The notes below the pieces were generated by a model. It saw only the letters and a list, made by a program, of their open reading frames with translations. It was not told where the DNA came from and made no database searches. From NCBI GenBank assembly GCA_002297005.1, contig DBIX01000029.1, positions 1-24,727 on the forward strand: 24,727 nt of DNA, written 5' to 3'. The DNA is from Cyanobacteria bacterium UBA791 (GTDB lineage Bacteria > Cyanobacteriota > Vampirovibrionia > Gastranaerophilales > Gastranaerophilaceae). A program made the position numbers and the translations under genes. Shown one piece after another: positions 13,987-22,755 of this stretch. The stretch's first letter is position 1, and each line of letters opens with the position of its first letter.

Positions 13987-15009
13987 ATGTCTAAATACGA
14001 AAACATTACAGAAGCAATTGGAAACACACCTATTGTAAGAATAAACAAATTGGCTCCTGACAACTGTAAACTGTACGCAAAAGTAGAATATTTTAATCCA
14101 GCTGGTTCTGTAAAAGATAGAATTGCTTTAGCTATGATTGAAGATGCAGAAGAAAAAGGTTTAATCAAAGCTGGTGAAACAACTCTAATTGAACCAACAA
14201 GTGGTAATACTGGTATTGGTTTAGCCTTGATTGCAGCTGTTAAAGGATATAAGTTAATTTTAACAATGCCTGAAACTATGAGTAAAGAACGTCGTATGCT
14301 ATTAAGAGGTTACGGTGCAAAATTAGTTTTAACAGACGGTGCTCAAGGTATGAAAGGTGCGATTGCAAAAGCAAATGAATTGCACGAAGAAATTGAAAAT
14401 TCAATTATCTTACAACAATTTAAAAATATGGCAAACCCTAAAGTACATTACAACACAACAGCAAATGAAATTTGGAAAGATACAAATGGTGAAGTAGATA
14501 TTGTTGTAGCTGGTGTAGGAACTGGCGGAACAATTTCTGGTATTGCAAAAAGATTAAAAGAATTAAAACCATCAGTTAAAGCTATTGCAGTAGAACCTGC
14601 TTCAAGCCCAGTTTTATCAGGCGGTAAATCTGGAAGTCACAAAATCCAAGGTATTGGTGCTGGTTTTGTACCTGATACCTTTGATAGAAGTGTTATTGAT
14701 GAAATCGTTCAAGTAGAAAATGATGATGCAATTCAAACTGCAAGATTTGCAGCACATATTGAGGGTCTACTTGTTGGTATTTCTTCGGGTGCAAGCCTTT
14801 GGACAGCAATAGAAGTTGCTAAAAGACCTGAAAACAAAGACAAAACTATCGTTGCAATTCTTCCTGATACAGGCGAAAGATATCTTTCAAGCGTATTGTT
14901 TGAAGACGTTGAAGAATTAAGCGACAAGGATTTAACAGATTTTAAGGATTGCCAACACTCTACCTGTTGTAAAACAGTAACAGGTTCTTGTGGCGGATGC
15001 AAAAACTAA
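13987..15009 (+). CDS. cysK: Cysteine synthase with cysteine-rich C-terminal tail
   Basis: The 340-aa PLP enzyme makes L-cysteine from O-acetylserine and sulfide. PLP Lys43 is in NPAGSVKDR, the substrate loop PTSGNTG is at 70-76, and the phosphate-binding GVGTGGTISG is intact. The usual length is about 305-315 aa. The extra C-terminal stretch ends with five cysteines (Cys322, 327, 328, 335, 338; STCCKTVTGSCGGC), possibly a metal-binding or redox tail. The ribosome-binding site AGGAGG lies in the last codons of mnmA, 2 nt upstream, so the two are one operon supplying cysteine sulfur and using it for tRNA thiolation. A cystathionine beta-synthase-like role is possible but less likely. Confidence 0.92.
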   Translation: MSKYENITEAIGNTPIVRINKLAPDNCKLYAKVEYFNPAGSVKDRIALAMIEDAEEKGLIKAGETTLIEPTSGNTGIGLALIAAVKGYKLILTMPETMSKERRMLLRGYGAKLVLTDGAQGMKGAIAKANELHEEIENSIILQQFKNMANPKVHYNTTANEIWKDTNGEVDIVVAGVGTGGTISGIAKRLKELKPSVKAIAVEPASSPVLSGGKSGSHKIQGIGAGFVPDTFDRSVIDEIVQVENDDAIQTARFAAHIEGLLVGISSGASLWTAIEVAKRPENKDKTIVAILPDTGERYLSSVLFEDVEELSDKDLTDFKDCQHSTCCKTVTGSCGGCKN

Positions 15010-15028
15010 TCTCTTCTGATACTTAAAC

Positions 15029-15064
15029 GGCGAATTTTCATAAAATGAAAATTCGCCACTTTTA
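15029..15064 (+). terminator. Terminator of mnmA-cysK
   Basis: A 13-bp perfect stem (GGCGAATTTTCAT 15029-15041 with ATGAAAATTCGCC 15045-15057), loop aaa, followed by acttttat. Confidence 0.85.
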
Positions 15065-15081
15065 TATTTAAAAATTTTTTA

Positions 15082-15110
15082 TTGACTATTTTTCATAAAA
15101 ATAATATATT
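15082..15110 (+). promoter_or_regulatory. dapL promoter
   Basis: TTGACT (15082-15087) and TATATT (15105-15110) are separated by 17 nt, 37 nt before the start codon. Confidence 0.7.
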
Positions 15111-15147
15111 ACTTTTTGGAAAAAGATTTTAGGGTTGGGGACAAAAT

Positions 15148-16329
15148 ATGAACATAAATAAAAATTATGAAAATCTAGAAGATAGCTATTTGTTTTCTAC
15201 AATAGCAAAGAAGGTTTCAGAATACGCAAAAGCAAATCCTGATAAAGAGATAATCAGATTAGGAATAGGTGATGTTACTTTACCATTATGTCCAGCTGTT
15301 ATTACTGCTATGCACAATGCAGTTGATGAGATGAGTAAAAAAGAAACTTTTAAAGGTTACGGACCAGAACAAGGCTATGATTTTTTGAAAGAGGCTATTA
15401 AAAACTATTATTCAAAAAGAAATGTTGAACTAGATTTGAACGAAATTTTTATTTCAGACGGTGCAAAGAGTGATTTGGGTAATATCTTAGATTTGTTTGA
15501 TAAAAACAATACTGTACTTGTTCCAGACCCAGTTTATCCAGTATATGTTGATACAAACGTTATGGCAGGAAGAAGAATCGTTTATATCGATGCTAATGAA
15601 GACAATGACTTTTTACCAATGCCTGATTTTTCTGTAAAAGCAGATATTATTTACATGTGTTCTCCAAACAACCCTACTGGTGCTGTTTATAACAGAGAAC
15701 AACTTACAAAATGGGTCGAATATGCTAAACAAAATAACGCAATAATTTTATTTGACTCAGCATACGAAAGCTTTGTTTCAAATGAAACATTACCTAGAAG
15801 TATTTTTGAAATTGAGGGAGCAAAGGATTGTGCTATAGAATTTTGTTCTTTCTCAAAGACAGCAGGCTTTACAGGAACTAGATGTGGTTATACAGTTGTT
15901 CCAAATACGCTTGTATATGGCGAAAAACATTTGAATAAAATGTGGCTAAGACGTCAAACAACTAAGTTTAATGGTGTTCCATATATTGTTCAAAAAGGTG
16001 CAGAGGCAGTCTTTTCAGAGAATGGTCATAAACAAATTATGGAGAATATAAATTTCTATAAACAAAATGCAAACATTATCTCTGATACGCTTGAAGAATT
16101 AAGTATCAAATATGTTGGTGGTAAAAATTCACCATATATTTGGCTAAAATGTCCAAATAATATGAAATCTTGGGATTTCTTTGATATGTTATTAACAAAA
16201 ATAGCTGTTGTAGGCACTCCTGGGGTTGGTTTTGGCAGAAATGGTGAGGGTTACTTTAGATTAACCTCTTTTAACACTCCTGAAAAAACGAGAGAAGCTA
16301 TGGAAAGATTGAAAAATCTTCTTAAATAA
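15148..16329 (+). CDS. dapL: LL-diaminopimelate aminotransferase
   Basis: The 393-aa PLP enzyme converts tetrahydrodipicolinate and glutamate directly to LL-diaminopimelate, bypassing DapD/C/E. Signatures are IRLGIGDVTLPLCPAV (35-50), GYGPEQGYDFL (70-80), CSPNNPTGAV (171-180), Tyr206 and the Schiff-base Lys237 in FCSFSKTAGFTGTRCGY. It is slightly shorter than the typical 405-411 aa but complete. DapL is typical of Cyanobacteria, Chlamydiae, plants and some anaerobes. A GGGG-containing site precedes the ATG. It converges on dapF, the next enzyme, overlapping it by 8 bp at the 3' ends. Confidence 0.93.
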   Translation: MNINKNYENLEDSYLFSTIAKKVSEYAKANPDKEIIRLGIGDVTLPLCPAVITAMHNAVDEMSKKETFKGYGPEQGYDFLKEAIKNYYSKRNVELDLNEIFISDGAKSDLGNILDLFDKNNTVLVPDPVYPVYVDTNVMAGRRIVYIDANEDNDFLPMPDFSVKADIIYMCSPNNPTGAVYNREQLTKWVEYAKQNNAIILFDSAYESFVSNETLPRSIFEIEGAKDCAIEFCSFSKTAGFTGTRCGYTVVPNTLVYGEKHLNKMWLRRQTTKFNGVPYIVQKGAEAVFSENGHKQIMENINFYKQNANIISDTLEELSIKYVGGKNSPYIWLKCPNNMKSWDFFDMLLTKIAVVGTPGVGFGRNGEGYFRLTSFNTPEKTREAMERLKNLLK

Positions 16330-17164
16330 TAAAATGTCCAGTAAATGAATATGTAGCAGAACCACTCATATAAACATCGTGTTCTGTATTATTTGCGTTG
16401 CCATCCCATTCGATTTTTAAAATTCCACCAGGAAGATGGCAATTAACAACGTTATCAAGGTATCCATTCAAGATACCAGCAACTGTTGTTGCACAAGCAC
16501 CTGTTCCACAAGCAAGTGTGATACCGCAACCACGTTCCCATACGTTAATTTTTATGGAATTCTTTGATAGAATTGTGACAAATTCTACATTTGTTTTTTC
16601 TGGGAAAAGTCCGTCTGTTTCAATTCTTGAACCGTATTCTTTGGCTAAAGTTTTAGAATGTTCTTCCACAAAAATAACACAATGAGGATTTCCCATACTT
16701 ACAACATTTAGTTTGAATTCCTTATCATCAATTTTGTAAGGAATATTTAGGTTTGTTTTTGCAAGACATGGTACTTTTTCTGTTTCTAATATAGGTTTAC
16801 CCATATTTACTCTAATTTCGTTTTCAGAAATGATTTTTGGAACAATAATTCCAGCTTTTGTTGAAACCGTAAATTCTTTTTTATCTACGTATTCCTTGTC
16901 GTAAACGTAGCGTGCAAAACATCTTATTCCATTACCACACATTTGAGCAATAGAACCGTCTGAATTGTAAAAAATCCAACCAATGTCTGCATCTTTTACA
17001 TTTGGATTAACAATAATTAAACCATCTGCACCAATACCAAAATTTCTATCACATAGCCTTTTGGCTAGGTAGTCAGGTTTCATATCTGTTCTTTCGTATT
17101 CTTCGTAATCTAAGATTATAAAATCATTTCCTAAGCCTTGCATTTTAGTAAATTTTATAGACAT
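16322..17164 (-). CDS. dapF: Diaminopimelate epimerase
   Basis: The 280-aa PLP-independent epimerase converts LL- to meso-diaminopimelate for lysine and peptidoglycan. The two catalytic cysteines are Cys76 in MCGNGIRC and Cys219 in TLACGTGACA. The N-terminal MQGLGNDFIILD and the central MGNPHCVIFV motif are intact, and length is typical. AAGGA lies 7 nt before the ATG. It is transcribed towards dapL, which makes its substrate, so the pair can interfere at the 3' ends but is not an operon. Confidence 0.96.
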   Translation of the reverse strand: MSIKFTKMQGLGNDFIILDYEEYERTDMKPDYLAKRLCDRNFGIGADGLIIVNPNVKDADIGWIFYNSDGSIAQMCGNGIRCFARYVYDKEYVDKKEFTVSTKAGIIVPKIISENEIRVNMGKPILETEKVPCLAKTNLNIPYKIDDKEFKLNVVSMGNPHCVIFVEEHSKTLAKEYGSRIETDGLFPEKTNVEFVTILSKNSIKINVWERGCGITLACGTGACATTVAGILNGYLDNVVNCHLPGGILKIEWDGNANNTEHDVYMSGSATYSFTGHFII

Positions 17165-17327
17165 CGTTAATCCTTTTCATTCTTGACCTTATTTATAATA
17201 CGATATTTTTTTATTTCTGCATATTAAAATTTTGTTTCTTATTAAAAAATGTAAAAATGAAAAAATTTTACCAATAAAATGAAATTTTGAAAGAAAATTG
17301 TTCGATTTTTAAAAATTTTATATTGTT

Positions 17328-17358
17328 TTTTGAAAATTTTGAACAAAAATTTTCAAAA
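17328..17358. repeat. AT-only inverted repeat in the dapF-gltA1 divergent spacer
   Basis: Arms TTTGAAAATTTT (17329-17340) and AAAATTTTCAAA (17346-17357), extended by one outer pair, flank a 5-nt loop. The spacer 17165-17449 is otherwise A/T tracts carrying both promoters. A DNA-bending or UP-like role is possible. Confidence 0.4.
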
Positions 17359-17414
17359 TTTTTAAAATTTCCATTATTTTATCAACTTTTAGAAAACTTA
17401 ATATCGTTAAACCT

Positions 17415-17440
17415 TTGACTGATAAGCGTTTAAGTATAAA
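17415..17440 (+). promoter_or_regulatory. Possible promoter of the glutamate synthase operon
   Basis: TATAAA (17435-17440) lies 9 nt before the ATG and TTGACT (17415-17420) lies 14 nt further up, shorter than optimal. No ribosome-binding site precedes the gene, so the mRNA may be leaderless or nearly so. Confidence 0.35.
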
Positions 17441-17449
17441 AATCAAAGT

Positions 17450-18556
17450 ATGTGTAGAATAGGTGCTATAAAATCAAAAAATTATTTACATCCCTCATTG
17501 GCGTTAAAATTAATGCGTTCACAACAAGAGGGACACGATAACTCAGGTTTTGCTTTCGTTATGCAGGATTTGGGTGGTATATTTGAAAACTATAAAGAAC
17601 TTCCAATACTTTCAATGGCTTGTACAGATGAAGGTATGAAATACGCTGAAGATTTGCTTCATACAATGGGGTTTACTCGTGTATTTCAATATAATATGGA
17701 AGTTTATCCTCAAGATGGTTTGGTCATTCAAACAATGCCTAACTATGTTTTTGAGGTTTTCCAATATCCAAAAAGTTACAAAAACGCTTCAAGAGAAGAA
17801 AAAGAAGATTTATTACTTAACGCAAGATTACAACTTCGTGCATACTTAGATAAAAACGAAGAGGGTTTTGTTTATTCGTTCTGGGAAGACGTTATTTCTT
17901 TAAAAGAAATTGGTAATCCTAACGATATTGGTAAATACTTTAATCTTTGGAGTGAAAAAGTTAATTTAAGAGCAAAAATTATCACAGCTCAATGCAGACA
18001 AAATACAAACTATGATATTGTCCGTTATGCAGCTCACCCATTCTTTTTACAAGGTTATACAACACTTACAAACGGTGAAAATACTTTCTATGAAAAGAAT
18101 AAACTTGCTCAAGAAAAATTGTACAAAGGTTATATAGGTTTTGAAAGTGATTCTCAATGTTTCTTATACACATTGCATTACGTTCACAAAATCTTAAAAT
18201 GGCCTTTAAAATATTATAAACATGTTCTTACTCCATTACCTTTTGATGAAATGGAAAAAAGACCTGATAGATTAGTTTTAGAAAGAATTAAATCTTCTTT
18301 AGCTAATTTAGAAATTAATGGTCCAAATACAACAATTGGTGTTTTACCAGATGGAACTATGTTGAATGTTATGGATTCTAAAAAATTAAGACCAACTGTT
18401 GTATGTAAGGATAATGACATTGTTGTAGTTACTTCTGAAGTTTGTGGTGCAAATGAAATTTTACCTGACAGGGATACGACAAAAGATATTTATACAAATG
18501 AAAGAGAAATTGTTGTTATAGACAATGATTTGAACATAGAAAGAATAGCTCAATGA
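17450..18556 (+). CDS. Glutamate synthase glutaminase (class II amidotransferase) subunit
   Basis: The 368-aa protein corresponds to the N-terminal Ntn-hydrolase domain of GltB, encoded separately as in archaeal and clostridial three-part glutamate synthases. After Met removal Cys2 (MCRIGAIKSK) is the nucleophile releasing ammonia from glutamine. QQEGHDNSGFAFV (25-37) matches the conserved Q-x-R/E-G-x-D-S-x-G strand. The start is fixed by Cys2 even though no ribosome-binding site is seen. Its stop overlaps the next gene's start as ATGA, implying translational coupling with the FMN subunit that receives the ammonia. Confidence 0.9.
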   Translation: MCRIGAIKSKNYLHPSLALKLMRSQQEGHDNSGFAFVMQDLGGIFENYKELPILSMACTDEGMKYAEDLLHTMGFTRVFQYNMEVYPQDGLVIQTMPNYVFEVFQYPKSYKNASREEKEDLLLNARLQLRAYLDKNEEGFVYSFWEDVISLKEIGNPNDIGKYFNLWSEKVNLRAKIITAQCRQNTNYDIVRYAAHPFFLQGYTTLTNGENTFYEKNKLAQEKLYKGYIGFESDSQCFLYTLHYVHKILKWPLKYYKHVLTPLPFDEMEKRPDRLVLERIKSSLANLEINGPNTTIGVLPDGTMLNVMDSKKLRPTVVCKDNDIVVVTSEVCGANEILPDRDTTKDIYTNEREIVVIDNDLNIERIAQ

Positions 18557-20199
18557 ACATAAATAATATTTCAAAAGACGATTTACCATGGATTGTAGAG
18601 TATGACAGCGAAAAATGTATGCTTTGTGGCAAATGCGTTGCTGTATGTTCTTTTGGTGCGATAAAACCTGATGTTCAAAAACGTAAAAAAGTTAAGGCAA
18701 TTTCTAACGAAGAGGGTTTTCAAATTGATGAAGACCAAAAAGCAATTCCTGTTATTAAACAAGTAATTGATGAAAAACATTATTGCAGAGGTTGTGGCGT
18801 TTGTACAAAAGTTTGTCCAAATGGTGCAATAAAAGTTGTTAAAAATAATACAGAAATCTTTGGTACAAGATACCGTGCAAAAACAGCTCAATCAGTTAAA
18901 AGAGGGGGTAGAAACAATCTTCATACAGAGGGCAGAACTTTAGACAAAATTAAAGTCGGTAGAATTTCTCAAATGACTGACCCATCTTTAGATGCTCTAC
19001 GTCATACATTTGATTTAAGAACTAATTTAGGTAGAATTGTTAGCCCAAAAGATTTACATTTTGAAATTAACGAAAATGGTAATTTAGAAGAAAAAACTTC
19101 TCAACATTTACCAGCTAACAATTCAATTTATCCAATCATAATAAGCGATATGTCAATCGGTGCTCTTTCTCCAAGAATGTGGGAAGCTATTGCGATTGCA
19201 GTTGCTTATTTGAATGAAGTAAAAAATATTCCAATCAGAATGGCAACTGGTGAGGGTGGTATTCCTGACAAACTTTTGCGTTCTAAATATTTAAAATATA
19301 TGATTTTACAAATTGCATCAGGTCATTTTGGTTGGAACAGAATTATTAACTCTATGCCTTATATGCAAGAAGATCCAGCAGGTATTATTATTAAAATTGG
19401 TCAAGGGGCTAAACCTGGTGACGGCGGTCTTTTGATGGCAGAAAAGAATGTTAAACTTGTTCAAGAAATTAGAGGTGTTCCAAAAGCAGACTTATTAAGT
19501 CCACCAAATCATCAAGGCTTATATTCAATTGAAGAAAGCGTTCAAAAGATGTTCTTGTCTATGAACTGTGCTTTCAAATTCAAAGTGCCGGTTGCAATTA
19601 AAGTTGCTGCCTCATCAACAAGCGTAAGTGTTTATAACAACTTATTACGTGACCCTTACAATATTGTTGGTGGATTCTTTATTGATGGTATTGCAGGCGG
19701 TACTGGTGCAGCTCATGAAATTTCTTTAAACCATACAGGTCATCCGATTGTATCAAAACTTAGAGATTGTTATCTTGCGGCAGTCCATCAGGGTAAACAA
19801 GGTCAAATTCCTATCTTTGCTGGTGGTGGTATTGGTATGAATGGTAATCTTGCAGCGGATACATTTAAAATGTTATGTTTGGGTGCAAGTGGCGTATTTA
19901 TTGGTAAATTGATACTTCAAATCGCCGGTTGTGTTGGTAATGATTACGGCAAATGTAATGCTTGTAATACTGGTAGATGTCCTATGGGTATTACTACTCA
20001 AAATCCAAAACTTACTCAAAGACTAGATGTTGATGTTGTTGCTCAAAATATTGTAAATTACATTTGTGCAACAGATATTGAGCTTAAAAAACTTTTAGCG
20101 CCAGTTGGCAATTCAACTTTACCAGTTGGTAGAAGTGACGCACTTGTTTGCGTTGATAAAAACGTAGCAGACAGACTTCAAATACAATATGTATGTTAG
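18553..20199 (+). CDS. Glutamate synthase FMN subunit with N-terminal ferredoxin domain
   Basis: The 548-aa subunit forms glutamate from 2-oxoglutarate and channelled ammonia. Residues 15-95 are a 2x[4Fe-4S] ferredoxin-like domain (Cys22, 25, 28, 32 and Cys78, 81, 84, 88). Residues 110-530 are the FMN-binding TIM barrel, with SDMSIGALSPRMWEAIA, GEGGIPD, IKIGQGAKPGDGG and FIDGIAGGTGAA segments. The 3Fe-4S ligands are Cys468, 471 and 476 (CNACNTGRCPMGI). It is shorter than bacterial GltB because the amidotransferase and GXGXG domains are separate genes. The built-in ferredoxin suggests electrons arrive through Fe-S carriers. It overlaps the upstream gene by 4 bp and precedes the third subunit by 12 nt. 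Confidence 0.93.
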   Translation: MNINNISKDDLPWIVEYDSEKCMLCGKCVAVCSFGAIKPDVQKRKKVKAISNEEGFQIDEDQKAIPVIKQVIDEKHYCRGCGVCTKVCPNGAIKVVKNNTEIFGTRYRAKTAQSVKRGGRNNLHTEGRTLDKIKVGRISQMTDPSLDALRHTFDLRTNLGRIVSPKDLHFEINENGNLEEKTSQHLPANNSIYPIIISDMSIGALSPRMWEAIAIAVAYLNEVKNIPIRMATGEGGIPDKLLRSKYLKYMILQIASGHFGWNRIINSMPYMQEDPAGIIIKIGQGAKPGDGGLLMAEKNVKLVQEIRGVPKADLLSPPNHQGLYSIEESVQKMFLSMNCAFKFKVPVAIKVAASSTSVSVYNNLLRDPYNIVGGFFIDGIAGGTGAAHEISLNHTGHPIVSKLRDCYLAAVHQGKQGQIPIFAGGGIGMNGNLAADTFKMLCLGASGVFIGKLILQIAGCVGNDYGKCNACNTGRCPMGITTQNPKLTQRLDVDVVAQNIVNYICATDIELKKLLAPVGNSTLPVGRSDALVCVDKNVADRLQIQYVC

Positions 20200-20211
20200 T
20201 GGAAAATTAAT

Positions 20212-22509
20212 ATGAAAAAGATTATAGAAACAGTAAAAAACGAAAATGATAGAATGTCGACTCAAGCCTTAATGCAAGAGATTTGGGACGGTATTGAAGA
20301 GGGCTGTAACGACTTTGAAATTAATGCTTGCGGTCAACATGATATTGGCGGTTCTGTTTGGTCAAAAAATGGTGAGGATTTAAATTTTTACGTAACTAAT
20401 CCTGGACAAAGAGTTGGTTCAATGGGTGCAAAAGGTACAAATATTTATGTACACGGTTGTGCACCAGCAGATACAGGTTGGCTTAATTCAGGTGCAAAAA
20501 TTGTTGTAAATGGTGATAGTGGTGATACTACAGCCCATTGTGCAGCAAGTGGTAAAATCTATATTGCAGGTAATGTTGGAACTCGTTCTGGTGCGTTGAT
20601 GAAGAAAGACCCTAAATTCCAAGCTCCTGAGCTATGGGTTTTAAAATCAACTGGTTCTTTCTCTTTTGAATTTATGGGTGGTGGTATCGCAGTTGTTTGT
20701 GGTGTTGGTTGCGAAAATTCTCCATCTGTTCTAGGTGATAGAGCTTGCGTCGGAATGGTTGGCGGTGTCGTTTTCTTTAGAGGTTCTATTAAAGATATTT
20801 CTGACGATGTTTTTGTTCTTGATTTAGACGAAAAAGACATAGAATTTTTATCTTCAGGTTTGAAAGATTTTCTTTCTGAAATTGATAAAGTTAAGTATTA
20901 TAAGCAACTTACAGATTTTTCTCAATGGTATAAAATTGTTGCAAAAACTTATGAAGAAAGACAAAAACAAAATAATATTTCTCTAAAATCTTTTAGAACA
21001 AATATTTGGATGGACGAAATTGGCGGTTCTATCTTCTCTGATTTAATTTCAGATGACTTTGTCGCTTGTGATTTGGTTCAAACAGGTGAGTCAAGATTAA
21101 GAGTTCCAAAATGGAAAAACTACGCTTATTCTGCACCATGCGAATATAATTGTCCAATTAAAATTCCTACTCAAAAAAGATTTTCACTTTTAAGAGCTGG
21201 AAAAATTAAAGAAGCTTTGAACTTGGTATTGGATTATAGTCCATTCCCAGCGAGTGTTTGCGGACAAGTTTGTCCAAACTTATGTTTGAATAATTGTTCA
21301 AGAGTAAAAGTTGACGAACCAATGGATGTAAAAATGCTTGGTTCTTTGTCAAAAGATATTAAAATGCCAAAGGTTGAAATTACTCACAAGGAAAAAATCG
21401 CAATTATTGGTGCTGGTGTGGGCGGTATTTCAACTGCTTGGCAACTTGCATTGAATGGTTATGAAGTAGAAATGTTTGAACAAGACGAAAAAATCGGCGG
21501 TAAACTTTCTCAAGTTATTCCAGAAGAACGTTTGAGTCGTGAAATTCTTGATACAGAATTAGAAAGAGTAAAAAATCTTGGCATAAAAATTCATACTTCT
21601 ACAAAAGTTACTAAAGAATTATTTAATGATATAGAAAAAGAATTTAATGCAGTAGTTCTAGCTATCGGTGCTCATGGTGCGGTTGTAATCCCATTTGAGG
21701 GATATGAACACTTGATTAAAGGTTTGAATTTCTTAAAAGAAACTAAAAAAGGTAAGAAATATAACCTTGGTGAAAAAGTTGTAGTAATTGGTGCTGGTAA
21801 TGCTGCGATGGACGTTATTACAGAGGCTTATAAACAAGGTGCAAAAGAAGTTACTGCAATCGATATTAAAGAACCATCTGCTTTTGATAAAGAAATAGAA
21901 TATGCAAAGGGTTTGGGTGCAAAAATTATGTGGCCTTGCTCTACTCAACGTATTACAAAAGAGGGTGTATATCTAAAAGACGGTAGATTTTTGCCAGCAG
22001 ATAGTGTGATTATTTCTGTTGGTGATAGACCAGTTTATGATTTCTTAAATAAAAAATATTTGGATGAAAAATCAAAAATTAAAATCAATGAATTTATGCA
22101 AACAGATGAAAATTCAAAAGTCTTTGCAATAGGTGATGCATTGAAGCCAGGTTTGTTTACAAATGCTATTGCCGACGGTAAACATTGTGCCGAAAATATT
22201 ATGAAATATTTACAAGGCGAAGAATTAACACCTGTTAAGGATAAAAAATTGATTCCGCAAAACAGAATTAAATCAGAATACTACGAATGTTATCACCAAA
22301 AATGTGATAATGAAGAAAATAGATGTATGAGTTGTGGATATTGCCGTGACTGTGGCTTGTGTATGCAAAGTTGTCCACAAAATGCCATTACAAGAAATGA
22401 AGTTAATGGCAAATATGAATACGTTTCTGATGAAAACAAATGCATTGGCTGTGGTATTTGTGCCGGTCTTTGCCCTTGCGGTATTTGGGAATTAGAAGAT
22501 AATATTTAA
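20212..22509 (+). CDS. GXGXG-GltD-ferredoxin fusion, glutamate synthase third subunit
   Basis: The 765-aa protein fuses three modules. Residues 1-250 are the GXGXG beta-helix (GSMGAKGTNIYVHGCAPADTG, GDSGDTTAHCAASGKIYIAG, GDRACVGMVGG), normally the C-terminus of GltB. Residues 295-675 are a GltD-like flavoprotein: Cys310, 314, 350, 354, 358 and 362 for Fe-S clusters, FAD motif GAGVGG (400-405), pyridine-nucleotide motif VVIGAGNAAMDV and FAIGDA near 638-643. Residues 690-765 are a ferredoxin domain with CRDCGLCMQSCP and CIGCGICAGLCP. It should take electrons from NAD(P)H (and perhaps ferredoxin) to the FMN subunit. Last in the operon; its 3' end overlaps the antitoxin gene by 4 bp in convergence. 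Confidence 0.92.
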   Translation: MKKIIETVKNENDRMSTQALMQEIWDGIEEGCNDFEINACGQHDIGGSVWSKNGEDLNFYVTNPGQRVGSMGAKGTNIYVHGCAPADTGWLNSGAKIVVNGDSGDTTAHCAASGKIYIAGNVGTRSGALMKKDPKFQAPELWVLKSTGSFSFEFMGGGIAVVCGVGCENSPSVLGDRACVGMVGGVVFFRGSIKDISDDVFVLDLDEKDIEFLSSGLKDFLSEIDKVKYYKQLTDFSQWYKIVAKTYEERQKQNNISLKSFRTNIWMDEIGGSIFSDLISDDFVACDLVQTGESRLRVPKWKNYAYSAPCEYNCPIKIPTQKRFSLLRAGKIKEALNLVLDYSPFPASVCGQVCPNLCLNNCSRVKVDEPMDVKMLGSLSKDIKMPKVEITHKEKIAIIGAGVGGISTAWQLALNGYEVEMFEQDEKIGGKLSQVIPEERLSREILDTELERVKNLGIKIHTSTKVTKELFNDIEKEFNAVVLAIGAHGAVVIPFEGYEHLIKGLNFLKETKKGKKYNLGEKVVVIGAGNAAMDVITEAYKQGAKEVTAIDIKEPSAFDKEIEYAKGLGAKIMWPCSTQRITKEGVYLKDGRFLPADSVIISVGDRPVYDFLNKKYLDEKSKIKINEFMQTDENSKVFAIGDALKPGLFTNAIADGKHCAENIMKYLQGEELTPVKDKKLIPQNRIKSEYYECYHQKCDNEENRCMSCGYCRDCGLCMQSCPQNAITRNEVNGKYEYVSDENKCIGCGICAGLCPCGIWELEDNI

Positions 22510-22751
22510 CCTTGCATTAAATCTTCATAATTAATATGATGCTTTCTTGCATAGTCAATAAAACGAGCTTCTTCGTCTGTTACTCGTTTTGTAAATTTCA
22601 AAACTTTTCCTGTGATTAGTTTTCGTCCAGAGCCTTCTCTTTTTCCACCTCTGAAACTTTTTACTTCATTCAAAACTTCATTTTTTAGTTCTTTAACTTC
22701 TTCAGAAGTTAACAACTCTTTCATTAAATCATCATTTGTTACTCGTTTCAT
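22506..22751 (-). CDS. Antitoxin of the HigBA-like pair
   Basis: The product is 81 aa from MKRVTNDDLMKELL. A longer frame from 22790 would overlap the toxin by 35 bp, but AAGGAG in the toxin's last codons lies before 22751, and the toxin stop is 4 nt upstream. Residues 1-30 are helical and acidic, followed by a basic linker (GGKREGSGRK, AT-hook-like). Residues 47-81 (KVLKFTKRVT, DEEARFIDYARKHHI, NYEDLMQ) resemble a ribbon-helix-helix DNA-binding fold. It should neutralise the toxin and repress the promoter. The toxin-first gene order is typical of HigBA. The family assignment is by eye. Confidence 0.7.
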   Translation of the reverse strand: MKRVTNDDLMKELLTSEEVKELKNEVLNEVKSFRGGKREGSGRKLITGKVLKFTKRVTDEEARFIDYARKHHINYEDLMQG

Positions 22752-22755
22752 TAGT

